From positions 1-6,219 of the forward strand of contig CAIKYE010000205.1 of NCBI GenBank assembly GCA_903831585.1: a stretch of DNA of 6,219 nucleotides, written 5' to 3'. This DNA is from an uncultured Micrococcales bacterium. Its GTDB lineage: Bacteria > Actinomycetota > Actinomycetes > Actinomycetales > Microbacteriaceae. The notes under the pieces were generated by a model that did no database searches, was not told the DNA's origin, and saw only the letters and a list, made by a program, of their open reading frames with translations. Shown piece after piece: positions 6,182 to 6,219 of the stretch (position 1 is the first letter of the stretch; each line of letters begins with the position of its first letter). Position numbers and translations under genes: made by a program.

Positions 6182-6219
6182 ATGTCATTCAATCGTCCAC
6201 TGGTCATGGGTGTGCTCAA
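6182..6219 (+). CDS. folP: Dihydropteroate synthase, N-terminal fragment
   Basis: Only 12 codons and two further bases are present before the right edge. They read MSFNRPLVMGVL followed by Asn or Lys (AA-). LVMGVLN is the start of the first beta strand of dihydropteroate synthase, which normally continues into NVTPDSFSDGG. The enzyme condenses p-aminobenzoate with the pterin diphosphate to give dihydropteroate and is the sulfonamide target. The ATG is 2 bases after the folE stop; no clear ribosome binding site is seen, so coupling to folE is likely. folE-folP order is standard in actinobacteria, which supports the call despite the short sequence. Confidence 0.88.
   Translation, partial: MSFNRPLVMGVL

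Overview
This 6.2 kb window looks like chromosomal DNA from an actinobacterium, probably a small-genome member of the Microbacteriaceae. The lineage is inferred from three things: the gene order tilS-hpt-ftsH-folE-folP beside a divergent inorganic pyrophosphatase gene, the style of the protein sequences (FolE and FtsH in particular), and a moderate GC content (mid-50s percent by eye). No mobile element, CRISPR array, tRNA, rRNA or prophage gene is visible. Coding density is very high; the longest gap between genes is about 96 bases.

Left half (positions 1-1866), all on the minus strand. Read in the direction of transcription, it begins with ppa (inorganic pyrophosphatase), then a short-chain dehydrogenase whose start codon overlaps the ppa stop, then an NTF2-fold small protein 2 bases further on. 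These three look like one operon. After about 96 bases holding a likely promoter, the first 31 codons of a further gene run off the left edge; they read as the N-terminus of a sugar phosphate isomerase/epimerase with a xylose-isomerase-like TIM barrel.

Middle (1867-1928). A 62-base divergent intergenic region separates ppa from tilS and must hold both promoters.

Right half (1929-6219), all on the plus strand. It contains tilS (tRNA-Ile lysidine synthetase), hpt (hypoxanthine phosphoribosyltransferase, directly abutting tilS), a 90-base gap with a plausible promoter, ftsH (membrane AAA+ zinc protease with an unusual lysine/alanine-rich C-terminal tail), folE (GTP cyclohydrolase I, 3 bases after ftsH) and the first codons of folP (dihydropteroate synthase), cut by the right edge. 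FolE and FolP act in the same folate pathway. The rest of this cluster is a housekeeping group (tRNA decoding, purine salvage, membrane proteolysis) kept together in many actinobacteria.

I see no undescribed biological system here. The points most worth a second look are the two partial edge genes, the apparent absence of dacB between ppa and tilS, the basic FtsH tail, and a likely leaderless ftsH transcript.
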